NCBI GenBank assembly: GCA_042573625.1
Contig: JBHPCZ010000017.1
Location: 1-44,552, forward strand
Reading direction: 5' to 3'
DNA from: JBHPCZ01 sp042573625
Lineage (GTDB): Bacteria; Desulfobacterota; Desulfobacteria; Desulfobacterales; UBA11574
DNA: 44,552 bases
The first letter of the stretch is position 1, and every line of letters begins with the position of its first letter. This document shows, in pieces, positions 16,365 to 24,316 of the stretch. The notes under the pieces are model-generated. The model ran no database searches. It saw nothing but the letters and a program-made list of their open reading frames with translations, and had not been told where the DNA came from. Made by a program: the position numbers and the translations under genes.

Positions 16365-18407
16365 ATGAGTGATCATGATCAAGTCAAAATGACCACTATG
16401 GATTACAGCAAGGACCGGCCGCCGGCCGATAATCCCCTTAAGGTTCAGGACCTGTCCCTTCGCGACGGTCATCAGTCTCTGTTCGCGACCCGCGGGCGGA
16501 CCGAAGACATGATTCCAGTGGCGGAGATGATGGATGAAGTCGGTTTCTGGGCCGTAGAGACATGGGGTGGTGCCACATTTGATACCATGCACCGCTTTTT
16601 AAATGAAGATCCGTGGGAGCGGATCCGTACGTTAAAGCGGTATATGACCAAAACCCCTTTTTCCATGCTGCTGAGAGCTCAGAACCTTGTGGGGTACAGA
16701 AATTATGCCGATGATGTTGCCAGAGCCTTTGTGGACCGTGCGGCGGCGAACGGCATGGACATTTTCAGGACATTTGATGCCTTGAACGACTATCGTAATT
16801 TTGAAACGGTTGTTGAAGTGATAAAGAAGACCGGGAAACATTTTCAGGGCTGTATCTGTTATTCCATGACCGAACCCCGCATGGGCGGAGATGTTTACGA
16901 CTTGGACTATTACGTTGATAGGGCCAAGACTTTAGAGGTCATGGGGGCGGACACGATCTGTATCAAGGATATGGCCGGATTGATCGCGCCCTATGATGCG
17001 TATGCTGTTGTCAAGGCCATCAAAGGGGCGGTGTCGGTTCCGGTTCATCTCCACAGCCACTTTACGTCGGGGATGTCTCCCATGAGCCATTTAAAGGCCA
17101 TAGAGGCGGGTGTGGATATTGTAGACACCTGTATGTCGCCGTATGCGTATCGAACATCTCATCCGGCTGTTGAACCGCTGGTGATGGCCCTTCTGGGAAC
17201 CGGCCGTGACACGGGATTCGATATTCAGCATATGGCAAAGATCAACGAGGTGCTGGAAAAAAGGGTCATGCCCAAATACAGACATCTTCTGGATGATTCA
17301 AAAATGTCGGTTATCGATATCAACGTGCTGCTGCACCAGACGCCGGGCGGCATGCTGTCCAACCTGGTCAACCAGTTGAGGGAAATGGACGCCTTGGACA
17401 AGATTGACGAGGTGTACAAGGAGCTTCCCAGGGTCAGAAAAGAGCTGGGCCAGATTCCTTTGGTCACGCCCACCAGCCAGATCGTCGGCATCCAGACCGT
17501 CAACAATGTTCTCTTTGACGATGAGAATGAGCGCTACAAGATGATCACCGCCCAGGTCAAAGACCTCTGTTACGGCCTGTACGGCAAGACGGCCATTCCC
17601 ATCGATCCTGAGGTTCAGAAAAAGGCGCTGAAGGGGTATGCGAGAGGTGAAGAGCCGATTACCTGCAGGCCTGCCGAGGTTTTAGAGCCGGAGCTGGACA
17701 AGGCCGAGCTGGATGTCAAGGGCCTGGCCGTGGATATGGATGACATTCTGATATACGCGCTGTATCCGCTGACCGGGAAGCGGTTTTTAAAATGGAAACA
17801 CGGCAAGGAAGATCCGCCTGCGGATGTCAAACCCAGGACGATGGAACAGGTGAAGGCTGAAGAGGAGCTGGTGAAGCTGGCCAAGCTCGGCCAGCTGATT
17901 GAAAAGGTGGAAAAAGAGGCTCCGGAAAAGACGGAAGCCCTGCGGACGTTTAACGTTTTTGTCGATGATGAATATTTTGAGGTGGGCGTGGAAGAACCGG
18001 GCGGTTCACCCATGATCAGCTATGTTCAGCAGATGCCGGCCCAGCCGACGGCTGCACCTCCTGCACCGGCCGCGCCAAAACCGGCAGCACCGGCCGCAGC
18101 GCCAAAACCGTCAGCACCGCCCAAGGCTGAACCGCCGGCGCCGCCGAAACCTGCGGCACCCGCGCCACCGGCCAAAGCAGCGGCCGATGTTGACGGTACG
18201 CCGATGAAAGCGCCGATGCCCGGTATGATTATCAGATATGAGAAAAAGGTGGGAGATACCGTCAGCACGGGAGATATTGTTGTGATTCTGGAGGCCATGA
18301 AGATGGAGAACGCCCTTCAGTCTCCGGCCGACGGCGCGATACAGGCGATCAATTTCAGTGAAGGCGATTCAGTGGCCAAGGATGATGTGTTGTGCGTTAT
18401 TGGTTAG
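16365..18407 (+). CDS. Pyruvate/oxaloacetate carboxyltransferase fused to biotin carrier (5S-1.3S transcarboxylase type)
   Basis: This 680-aa protein has an N-terminal pyruvate carboxyltransferase TIM barrel (about residues 22-300; LSLRDGHQSLFATR near the start, metal-binding HLHSHF near 230), a helical PYC/OADA domain (about 300-530), an Ala/Pro linker (about 560-605) and a biotinyl domain. The biotin attachment motif EAMKMENAL gives K646. It resembles pyruvate carboxylase subunit B and oxaloacetate decarboxylase alpha; next to a 12S-like subunit the transcarboxylase reading is best. AAGAGGAGAA precedes the ATG at normal spacing. The Pro/Ala linker is GC-rich, as is usual for swinging-arm linkers. 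Confidence 0.9.
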   Translation: MSDHDQVKMTTMDYSKDRPPADNPLKVQDLSLRDGHQSLFATRGRTEDMIPVAEMMDEVGFWAVETWGGATFDTMHRFLNEDPWERIRTLKRYMTKTPFSMLLRAQNLVGYRNYADDVARAFVDRAAANGMDIFRTFDALNDYRNFETVVEVIKKTGKHFQGCICYSMTEPRMGGDVYDLDYYVDRAKTLEVMGADTICIKDMAGLIAPYDAYAVVKAIKGAVSVPVHLHSHFTSGMSPMSHLKAIEAGVDIVDTCMSPYAYRTSHPAVEPLVMALLGTGRDTGFDIQHMAKINEVLEKRVMPKYRHLLDDSKMSVIDINVLLHQTPGGMLSNLVNQLREMDALDKIDEVYKELPRVRKELGQIPLVTPTSQIVGIQTVNNVLFDDENERYKMITAQVKDLCYGLYGKTAIPIDPEVQKKALKGYARGEEPITCRPAEVLEPELDKAELDVKGLAVDMDDILIYALYPLTGKRFLKWKHGKEDPPADVKPRTMEQVKAEEELVKLAKLGQLIEKVEKEAPEKTEALRTFNVFVDDEYFEVGVEEPGGSPMISYVQQMPAQPTAAPPAPAAPKPAAPAAAPKPSAPPKAEPPAPPKPAAPAPPAKAAADVDGTPMKAPMPGMIIRYEKKVGDTVSTGDIVVILEAMKMENALQSPADGAIQAINFSEGDSVAKDDVLCVIG

Positions 18408-18486
18408 AAGCTGTTTCAAAACCTCTCGTTTGCTGGTTTCCATCTGCGGTGGAAGGCTCGGCGAGGTTCTGCCGATAAGGTTGTTT

Positions 18487-18580
18487 GAACCGCAGAATAT
18501 CCAACACGGAATGTCCAATTTCGAAGGAAACTTCTAAATTCTGCGGTTCCTTGTTCGATATTGGAAATTCAGTAATTGCA
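18487..18580 (+). repeat. Relative of repeat family B, copy 4 (partial)
   Basis: The segment carries AATATCCAACACGGAATGTC and GTTCCTTGTTCGATATTGG, the same end motifs as family B. They are enclosed by the inverted pair GAACCGCAGAAT (18487-18498) and ATTCTGCGGTTC (18538-18549). The middle differs from the other copies. It lies in the 278-bp gap before sucC. Confidence 0.55.
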
Positions 18581-18685
18581 AAATATAGACGGTTTCCAAT
18601 GATAGGGGCGATACCCTTTCGGGGGTTGCATGATGCATCCCACTTTGCGCCATGCGCTGTGCGAAAATAAGGAGGCTTTAGGATC

Positions 18686-19852
18686 ATGAAGATCCATGAA
18701 TATCAGGCAAAATCGTTGTTCAAGAAATACAACATTCCCATTCCAAAAGGCGATGTTGCGTTCAATCCGGATGAAGCGAAAAGTATTGCCGAACGCCTGG
18801 GCCAATTCCCGGTGGTGGTCAAGGCCCAGATTCACGCGGGCGGACGGGGAAAAGGCGGCGGCGTAAAACTCGCCGAGTCGATGGATGAAGCTGTGCGCGT
18901 CGCTAAAGACATTATCGGAATGAACCTGGTGACGCATCAGACCGGGCCGGAAGGAAGAACGGTAAAAAAGGTTTTGGTGGAACAGGGGCTTAATATTGAA
19001 AAAGAGCTCTATCTGAGCATTATTCCGGACAGGGCAACCGCCAAGATTGTGGTCATGGCCAGCGAGGCCGGTGGCATGGATATCGAAGCGGTTGCCGAAG
19101 AGACGCCGGAGAAGATCATCAAAGTATATATTGATCCGCTTTCGGGCATCCAGCCGTATCACTGCCGGCAGGCTGCTTTCGGCCTGAAACTGTCACCGCC
19201 GGTGATAAAGCAGTTTGTATCCATGCTGGGAAGTCTTTACCGCCTGTTTATGGATTACGACTGTTCCCTGGTAGAGGTAAATCCGCTGGTGATCACGGCA
19301 GAGCAGGCACTGATTGCCCTGGATGCCAAGATCGATTTTGATGACAATTCCCTGTATCGCCACAAAGATATTCTGGAATACCGCGATCTGGATGAAGAAG
19401 ACCCACTGGAAGTCGAGGCTTCCAAGTTCAATCTCAATTACATCAAGCTGGACGGCAATGTCGGGAATATGGTCAACGGCGCGGGCCTGGCAATGGCCAC
19501 CATGGATATCATCAAGCTTGCCGGTGCCGAACCGGCCAATTTTCTGGATGTGGGTGGCGGCGCCAGTGCCGAAATGGTTGAAAACGGATTCAGGATCATG
19601 CTCGATGACGAGAATGTAAAGGGGATTTTGATTAATATTTTCGGCGGGATATTACGCTGTGACATCCTGGCGGAAGGGGTTGTCCAGGCCGCGGAAAAAA
19701 CAGGGATCGATGTTCCCGTCGTGATTAGAATGGAAGGGACGAATGTGGAAGAGGGCCGGAAAATTTTGGCGGATTCCGGTTTGAATCTTATCACTGCTAA
19801 AGACCTGAAAGACGCGGCGAAAAAGGTGTCGGAATTGGTCGCTGATAATTAG
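18686..19852 (+). CDS. sucC: Succinyl-CoA synthetase (ADP-forming) beta subunit
   Basis: This 388-aa protein has full family length, with an ATP-grasp domain (about residues 1-235; KAQIHAGGRGKGGGVK near 46) and a C-terminal CoA-ligase domain (about 250-385; DVGGGAS, INIFGGILRCD). It joins succinate, CoA and ATP/ADP in the step linking succinyl-CoA to succinate with substrate-level phosphorylation. AAGGAGG precedes the ATG. sucD follows after a 331-bp gap that holds a palindromic repeat, so the pair is interrupted by an insertion. Confidence 0.95.
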   Translation: MKIHEYQAKSLFKKYNIPIPKGDVAFNPDEAKSIAERLGQFPVVVKAQIHAGGRGKGGGVKLAESMDEAVRVAKDIIGMNLVTHQTGPEGRTVKKVLVEQGLNIEKELYLSIIPDRATAKIVVMASEAGGMDIEAVAEETPEKIIKVYIDPLSGIQPYHCRQAAFGLKLSPPVIKQFVSMLGSLYRLFMDYDCSLVEVNPLVITAEQALIALDAKIDFDDNSLYRHKDILEYRDLDEEDPLEVEASKFNLNYIKLDGNVGNMVNGAGLAMATMDIIKLAGAEPANFLDVGGGASAEMVENGFRIMLDDENVKGILINIFGGILRCDILAEGVVQAAEKTGIDVPVVIRMEGTNVEEGRKILADSGLNLITAKDLKDAAKKVSELVADN

Positions 19853-19916
19853 TCGCTGTCCGTGAGATGTTTCAAAAGAGTGACATTTTGGATGTATAAG
19901 GATAGAGTGCTTCAAG

Positions 19917-20103
19917 GGCAATAAAATTTAAACCGTGTAAAACTCGCGCATAAGTGAGGGTAAAGAAAGAAAAGCAGATAACCGTTAAAAAGATATAAGC
20001 GGTCTGACGGATTATTCATCAAGAGAGATCAACCCAACCTCTTTTCTTTCTTAACCCTCACTAATACGCTCAAACAGTTACACAGTTAAAATTTTATCAC
20101 CCT
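19917..20103 (+). repeat. Palindromic repeat family C, copy 4 (between sucC and sucD)
   Basis: Two arms of about 60 nt are near-perfect inverted complements. The left arm runs from GGGCAATAAAATTTAAACC to GTAAAGAAAGAAAAG (19917-19976) and the right arm mirrors it up to ATTTTATCACCC (20092-20103). The arms carry the asymmetric family marks: AACTCGCGCATAAG on one side and CTGTTTGAGCGTATTAG, read on the other strand, on the other side. Its orientation is opposite to copy 1. It interrupts the sucC-sucD pair. Confidence 0.8.
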
Positions 20104-20183
20104 TGAAGCTTTCGGAGCCTGTTAATCGTAAAAGGCTAAATGGATACTCAAAATCTCGTTGACGGATAGAAGAGGGAATCAAA

Positions 20184-21056
20184 GTGAGCATATTTGTTAA
20201 CAAAAATACACGGTTGGTGGTTCAGGGAATTACCGGCAAGGAAGGGCAGTTTCACGCGCGCCAGTGTATTGAATACGGCACAAATGTGGTTGCCGGGGTA
20301 ACGCCGGGCAAGGGCGGACAGAAAATGGACGATGTGCCTGTGTTCAATACCGTCAGCGACGCCGTCACCCAAACCGGGGCAAACTGCAGCATGATTTTTG
20401 TTCCGCCCGCATTTGCGGCCGATGCCATTATGGAAGCGACGGATGCCGGTGTCAATCTCATCGTTGCCATCACAGAAGGTATTCCGGTGATGGATATGAT
20501 GAAGGTCAAGAATTACATGGAAGGTGCAACATCAAGGTTGATCGGTCCCAACTGCCCGGGGATCATCACCCCCGGCCGGTGCAAGATCGGCATTATGCCG
20601 GGCCCCATACACACACCCGGAGGACCTATCGGGGTCGTCTCCCGTTCCGGAACCTTGACGTACGAAGTGGTTCACCAGCTCACCCGGAAAGGCATCGGAC
20701 AGACCACCTGTATCGGTATCGGCGGTGATCCTGTTAACGGGACCAACTTTATTGACTGCCTGGATGCCTTTGAAAACGATCCTGAAACATCGGGGATCGT
20801 TATGGTTGGAGAGATTGGCGGAACCGCTGAAGAGGAAGCTTCGGAATTTATCATAAAGCATGTAACGAAACCGGTGGTCGGATTTATTGCCGGTCTGACC
20901 GCACCGCCGGGACGGCGCATGGGGCATGCCGGCGCCATTATCAGCGGAAGCAGCGGTACGGCCCAGGGGAAAATCGAGGCCATGAAGGCCGCCGGGATTC
21001 ATATCTGTGAAAATCTCGGTACCTTCGGCGAGCTGTGTGCCGAGGTTTTTAACTAG
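20184..21056 (+). CDS. sucD: Succinyl-CoA synthetase alpha subunit
   Basis: This 290-aa protein is the CoA-binding and phosphohistidine subunit. The N-terminal Rossmann domain (about residues 5-125) has the VQGITGKEG CoA loop. The C-terminal domain has the active-site motif RRMGHAGAII, placing the phosphorylated histidine at H248, followed by GSSGTAQGK. The start codon is GTG, supported by the family N-terminus. It pairs with SucC and is the last gene of the propionate-linked region; a strong terminator lies 175 bp downstream. Confidence 0.95.
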   Translation: MSIFVNKNTRLVVQGITGKEGQFHARQCIEYGTNVVAGVTPGKGGQKMDDVPVFNTVSDAVTQTGANCSMIFVPPAFAADAIMEATDAGVNLIVAITEGIPVMDMMKVKNYMEGATSRLIGPNCPGIITPGRCKIGIMPGPIHTPGGPIGVVSRSGTLTYEVVHQLTRKGIGQTTCIGIGGDPVNGTNFIDCLDAFENDPETSGIVMVGEIGGTAEEEASEFIIKHVTKPVVGFIAGLTAPPGRRMGHAGAIISGSSGTAQGKIEAMKAAGIHICENLGTFGELCAEVFN

Positions 21057-21059
21057 TGT

Positions 21060-21193
21060 CCATCCAGAAATTAGGATTTTTGTTCTATATCAAGGCCTGC
21101 GAAAAAAATAACCGCATGCATATGTGTAATATTCCGAGGATTAATTTTTGAGCATAACGCAGAGATTGGGCAAAAAGACCATTTATGGATGGG
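21060..21193 (+). repeat. Dispersed repeat family A, diverged copy 3
   Basis: The core reads CCGAGGATTAATTTTTGAGC followed by GATTGGGCAAAAAG, as in copies 1 and 2. The outer ends differ: CCATCCAGAAAT near 21060 is mirrored by ATTTATGGATGG near 21182-21193. The core is thus shared while the terminal inverted repeat has changed. Confidence 0.6.
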
Positions 21194-21231
21194 TACGAAC
21201 TAAATGCTTCAGGCTGACCTTAACATCTTGT

Positions 21232-21266
21232 AACCGCTCACCGAATGCGTGAGCGGTTTTGTTTTT
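21232..21266 (+). terminator. Intrinsic terminator after sucD
   Basis: The stem AACCGCTCAC / GTGAGCGGTT (21232-21241 and 21249-21258) has a 7-nt loop and is followed by TTGTTTTT. It is well placed to end the sucCD transcript. A CACGAAGAGCACGAAG direct-repeat tract follows at about 21270-21290, a type common between genes in such genomes. Confidence 0.85.
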
Positions 21267-21416
21267 ACCACGAAGAGCACGAAGAACCCGAAGCCTAAAG
21301 ATAAAATCTTCATGTTTCTCCGCGAGTTTCTTGGCGCATAAACGCTTTGCTGATCAACAAGGCTTTAGCTTAAAATAATTCTTGAATGCCAATATAATTG
21401 AATCGGACGATGTATT

Positions 21417-21782
21417 ATGCATGAAATGGGCATTGCCATGCAGATTCTGGAGATTGCCACCGCATCAATTCCCGATGACATGAAAAATGTTCGGGTTGAA
21501 AGGGTCAATCTGAAGGTGGGTAAGCTGGCGGCAGTGGTTCCTGAAAGCCTTCGATTCTGTTTTGAAATTGCCGCCAAGGATACCCCCCTTTCCGGTGCCG
21601 CACTTCATATCGATGAGATTCCGGTCGTTGCGGTGTGCAGGGAGTGCCATACGGAGTGGACCATTAACGAACCTGCTTTCAGGTGCAAGAAGTGCGAAAG
21701 CGGTTCCATCGATATTATTTCAGGCCGGGAACTGGATATCGAATCGATCGAAATTGCTGATGAGGATAAACAAGATGCTTGA
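21417..21782 (+). CDS. hypA: Hydrogenase/nickel enzyme maturation factor HypA
   Basis: This 121-aa protein starts with MHEMGIA, where H2 is the conserved nickel ligand. A zinc site is formed by two CxxC pairs (C74/C77 and C90/C93). HypA delivers nickel, together with HypB, to NiFe hydrogenase and in some organisms to other nickel enzymes. Only hypB accompanies it; no hypCDEF or hydrogenase genes lie in the window. The hypB ATG is about 100 bp downstream. Confidence 0.95.
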   Translation: MHEMGIAMQILEIATASIPDDMKNVRVERVNLKVGKLAAVVPESLRFCFEIAAKDTPLSGAALHIDEIPVVAVCRECHTEWTINEPAFRCKKCESGSIDIISGRELDIESIEIADEDKQDA

Positions 21783-21880
21783 AAGCTTTTATAAAACTAA
21801 AAAATATTACCGCCACAAAGAGGGCCACAACCTTTCACATTCTTATGATAGGCATGGTGCTGCCGGAGGGAGTAAAAAAA

Positions 21881-22558
21881 ATGGGTAGCCGGGAAATCAA
21901 GATTGTTCGCAGGGTTCTGGATGTTAACGATGCCATGGCGGACCAGAACAGGAAATATTTTACCGAAAAAAAGGTGTTCGTTCTCAACATGATGAGTTCT
22001 CCGGGATCCGGAAAGACAACACTCCTTGAAAAGACATTACCGCATATCATGCCGGAAATAAAATGCGCGGTCATCGTTGGAGACATCTGTACGACGAATG
22101 ATGCGGACCGGCTTGCTAAAACCGGTGCACCGGTCGTTCAGGTCAACACGGACGAGTTTGGCGGAGCCTGTCATCTGGCCGCCCATGTTATTAAAAAGGC
22201 GGCAGACAACCTGGCGCTTGATGCCGTTGACCTGTTAATCGTGGAAAATGTCGGGAACCTTGTCTGCCCCGCGGAGTTCGATATCGGTGAGGATGCCCGG
22301 GCGGTGGTTTTGAGCGTGACAGAAGGGGAGGACAAGCCGTTAAAATACCCGGTGATGTTTCGCGAATGTGATGCAGCCCTGTTGAATAAAATCGATTTGC
22401 TGCCGTATCTTGATTATGATCTTGAGGAGGCGGTTCGGAGTATTCTACAGGTACACCCTGACATGCCTGTTTTTGAGGTATCAGCCAAAACCGAAAATGG
22501 TTTTGACCCCTGGATCGACTGGCTCAAGCAGAAAGTAAGCCATAAGCTTAAAGAATAG
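21881..22558 (+). CDS. hypB: Hydrogenase nickel incorporation GTPase HypB
   Basis: This is a 225-aa GTPase when started at ATG 21881, which follows GGAGGG at good spacing; the open frame extends back to 21779, but that stretch does not resemble HypB. The P-loop is SSPGSGKTTLL near residue 40, with VGDICTTNDADR, the metal-switch block CHLAAHV, and a guanine-specificity NKIDLLPY. It lacks the N-terminal CxxCGC nickel motif and His-rich stretch found in some HypB proteins. It works with the upstream HypA in nickel insertion. Confidence 0.93.
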   Translation: MGSREIKIVRRVLDVNDAMADQNRKYFTEKKVFVLNMMSSPGSGKTTLLEKTLPHIMPEIKCAVIVGDICTTNDADRLAKTGAPVVQVNTDEFGGACHLAAHVIKKAADNLALDAVDLLIVENVGNLVCPAEFDIGEDARAVVLSVTEGEDKPLKYPVMFRECDAALLNKIDLLPYLDYDLEEAVRSILQVHPDMPVFEVSAKTENGFDPWIDWLKQKVSHKLKE

Positions 22559-22590
22559 GATTTGCTGTTTTCCCTGAGCAGTTTACTCCA

Positions 22591-22885
22591 CAATTAATTG
22601 AGGGGTCGGGGTGTTTTTCTCTTTAAGTGTTGAATAGAGCGGAATGAATGAACCACAGCGAAATCGTGCACTGTTTGAATGGTTTAGGGATCGTTAAGAA
22701 AAAACAGTGGCATTCCTGTATATAACAAAAATTCGATATTTTTTTGCATCCCTCTAACCCATTGTTTTAATAATTTATGCTCCGTTTTTTCTTTACGATC
22801 CCTTATGCATGAGTTTGCACGATGAAGTCGTGGATCATTCATTCCCTGCGTTATTGAAAAAAACTCCCCGACCCCTCAATTAATT
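22591..22885 (+). repeat. Nested palindrome: REP-like outer arms around repeat family C copy 3
   Basis: The outer arms AATTAATTGAGGGGTCGGGG (from 22592) and its inverted copy CCCCGACCCCTCAATTAATT (to 22885) are nearly perfect. Inside, at about 22631-22857, is a family C copy with GTGCACTGTTTGAATGGTTT on one arm and TTATGCATGAGTTTGCAC on the other. The GGGGTCGG core of the outer arms resembles motifs of REP-type elements mobilised by Y1 transposases (inference). No transposase gene is present. The remaining 22886-23119 holds no gene I can support. Confidence 0.75.
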
Positions 22886-23119
22886 ATACCCCAATTCGTT
22901 GAAAATGTTACGTTGAAAGCTGTCGGGTGTCGGCAAACGAATTACTCCTGAAAACCATATTTGATCGTAAGCAGTTTGTGATGTGGTCAAAAAACAGAAT
23001 AGAGGCGAGTGGTGATATGTAATGGATATCTGAAAAACGAGATCCTTATAGCTTGCGGCATATTCTACTTGTATCCGAAATCTTTAAAAACCAAGAGAAA
23101 ATCAAACTAAAACCGGCAG

Positions 23120-23935
23120 TTAAAAGACGTTTAATTGAAGATACGATTCAATGTCTTGCCAGAACATGTTCCAATTCGGCGGGCAATCATTGTGTCCGCT
23201 GTCATATGTTATCATTTTCCCCTGTTTTGCTGCTTTGTAAAGAGCGACACCATGCCGGTAGGGAATGACCTCATCGTGCTTTCCATGGATGATGAGAACC
23301 GGTTTTGGGTAGGATTCGACAACCGAGAGATTATCAAAGGGGTCCCGCACAAGAACCCCCGGGGCCAGATATCTTGACGCAAAAGATCTTGCACTGGTGA
23401 ATGTGGACATAAGGATCAGCGCCGCCGAAGGCCTCTGGTCGGCGAGGGCACACACTGCACCGCCGCCGATGGAACGGCCCAGAAGAATAATCCGGGAAGC
23501 ATCCACATCAGTCCGCTGAACAAGATGATCGTATGCGGCCACAAACGCCTCTCCAATGCTGCGCTGCGAAGGGGTGCCTTCTGATCGTCCGTAACCGGGA
23601 TATTCCACCAGAAACACCCCGATTCCGAGATGTGTAAACTTCTTTAGCTCTTCAGGCCAGAAATCGATGAGTTCTGCGTTACCATGGGCAAAGATTACGG
23701 CCGGCGCAGGGCCTGAATTTCGGCTCGGGGTCGCCGGCAAAAACCATGCTTCAACCCTGCCGAAAGTCGTATCCAGCCAAATCTTCTCCAGACCGGGAAT
23801 ACCCTCAGCCGTTCCGGCGGATTCCTCGATCACATATCGTGGAAAGAGAATTTGGCGCTGGATTAGAAAGAGAAAACAACAATAAGCCGAATAAAACAAC
23901 AGCACCCAACCGGCAAACTTAAAAATAATCTGCAA
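23120..23935 (-). CDS. Membrane-anchored alpha/beta hydrolase
   Basis: This serine hydrolase has an N-terminal hydrophobic anchor or signal (about 25 residues) and an alpha/beta hydrolase core. It shows the oxyanion block FAHGNAEL, the nucleophile elbow GRSIGGG, the acid loop HGKHDEVIP and the catalytic-His block SGHNDCP. It is closest in pattern to the ABHD13/BEM46 group, whose substrates are unknown. The open frame reaches 23965, but a GGAGG site (about 23942-23946 on this strand) sits correctly for a TTG start at 23935. It is transcribed alone, opposite to hypB. Confidence 0.85.
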   Translation of the reverse strand: MQIIFKFAGWVLLFYSAYCCFLFLIQRQILFPRYVIEESAGTAEGIPGLEKIWLDTTFGRVEAWFLPATPSRNSGPAPAVIFAHGNAELIDFWPEELKKFTHLGIGVFLVEYPGYGRSEGTPSQRSIGEAFVAAYDHLVQRTDVDASRIILLGRSIGGGAVCALADQRPSAALILMSTFTSARSFASRYLAPGVLVRDPFDNLSVVESYPKPVLIIHGKHDEVIPYRHGVALYKAAKQGKMITYDSGHNDCPPNWNMFWQDIESYLQLNVF

Positions 23936-24103
23936 TTTTAATCCTCCGGGCATCGGGGATCTCACAATAGTATTAGGGTTAAAACCGAAGTCAAAATAAA
24001 AACCGCAGCATCTCTAATGAAGCCCCCCCGCTGCAAGCAGCGGAGGATCAAAATCAATCCCATTTGATTTTATCAAGTACGATTTCGACATTACGCCGGA
24101 AGC

Positions 24104-24248
24104 CTTTTGGCCATTTTGACGAAAGTGTTTAGTGAAGCGGAGCGAAAATCCGCCGGAGGCGGATGAAAATTGGAACTGTCTGAGTCCCGCATAGCGGGAC
24201 GAGTTTTCCAATTTTAGCGAAGCAAGCTTAGCACTTTCCAAAATGGAC
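24104..24248. repeat. Multi-branched palindromic intergenic element
   Basis: The outer inverted arms CCATTTTGACGAAAGTG (from 24112) and GCACTTTCCAAAATGG (to about 24246) enclose a hairpin TCCGCCGGAGGCGGA (about 24150-24164). They also enclose a second stem, AAAATTGGAACT pairing with AGTTTTCCAATTTT, capped by TCCCGCATAGCGGGA. It could fold as a cruciform or multibranch RNA between two minus-strand genes. Apart from this and a short CGCTGC/GCAGCG hairpin near 24030, the gap 23936-24316 holds nothing I can name. Confidence 0.6.
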
Positions 24249-24316
24249 AAACCAGCGAACGCGGAATGTTAAAATCGTTACTGACGACATGAGGCTCTGA
24301 ACGAATTGCACACGCA

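Noticed and set aside
23053..23268. 71-aa forward open frame
   Set aside because: It overlaps the end of the hydrolase gene on the opposite strand, has no ribosome site and no family pattern.
24014..24250. 78-aa minus-strand open frame
   Set aside because: It is made of the palindromic intergenic element and has no ribosome site or family pattern.
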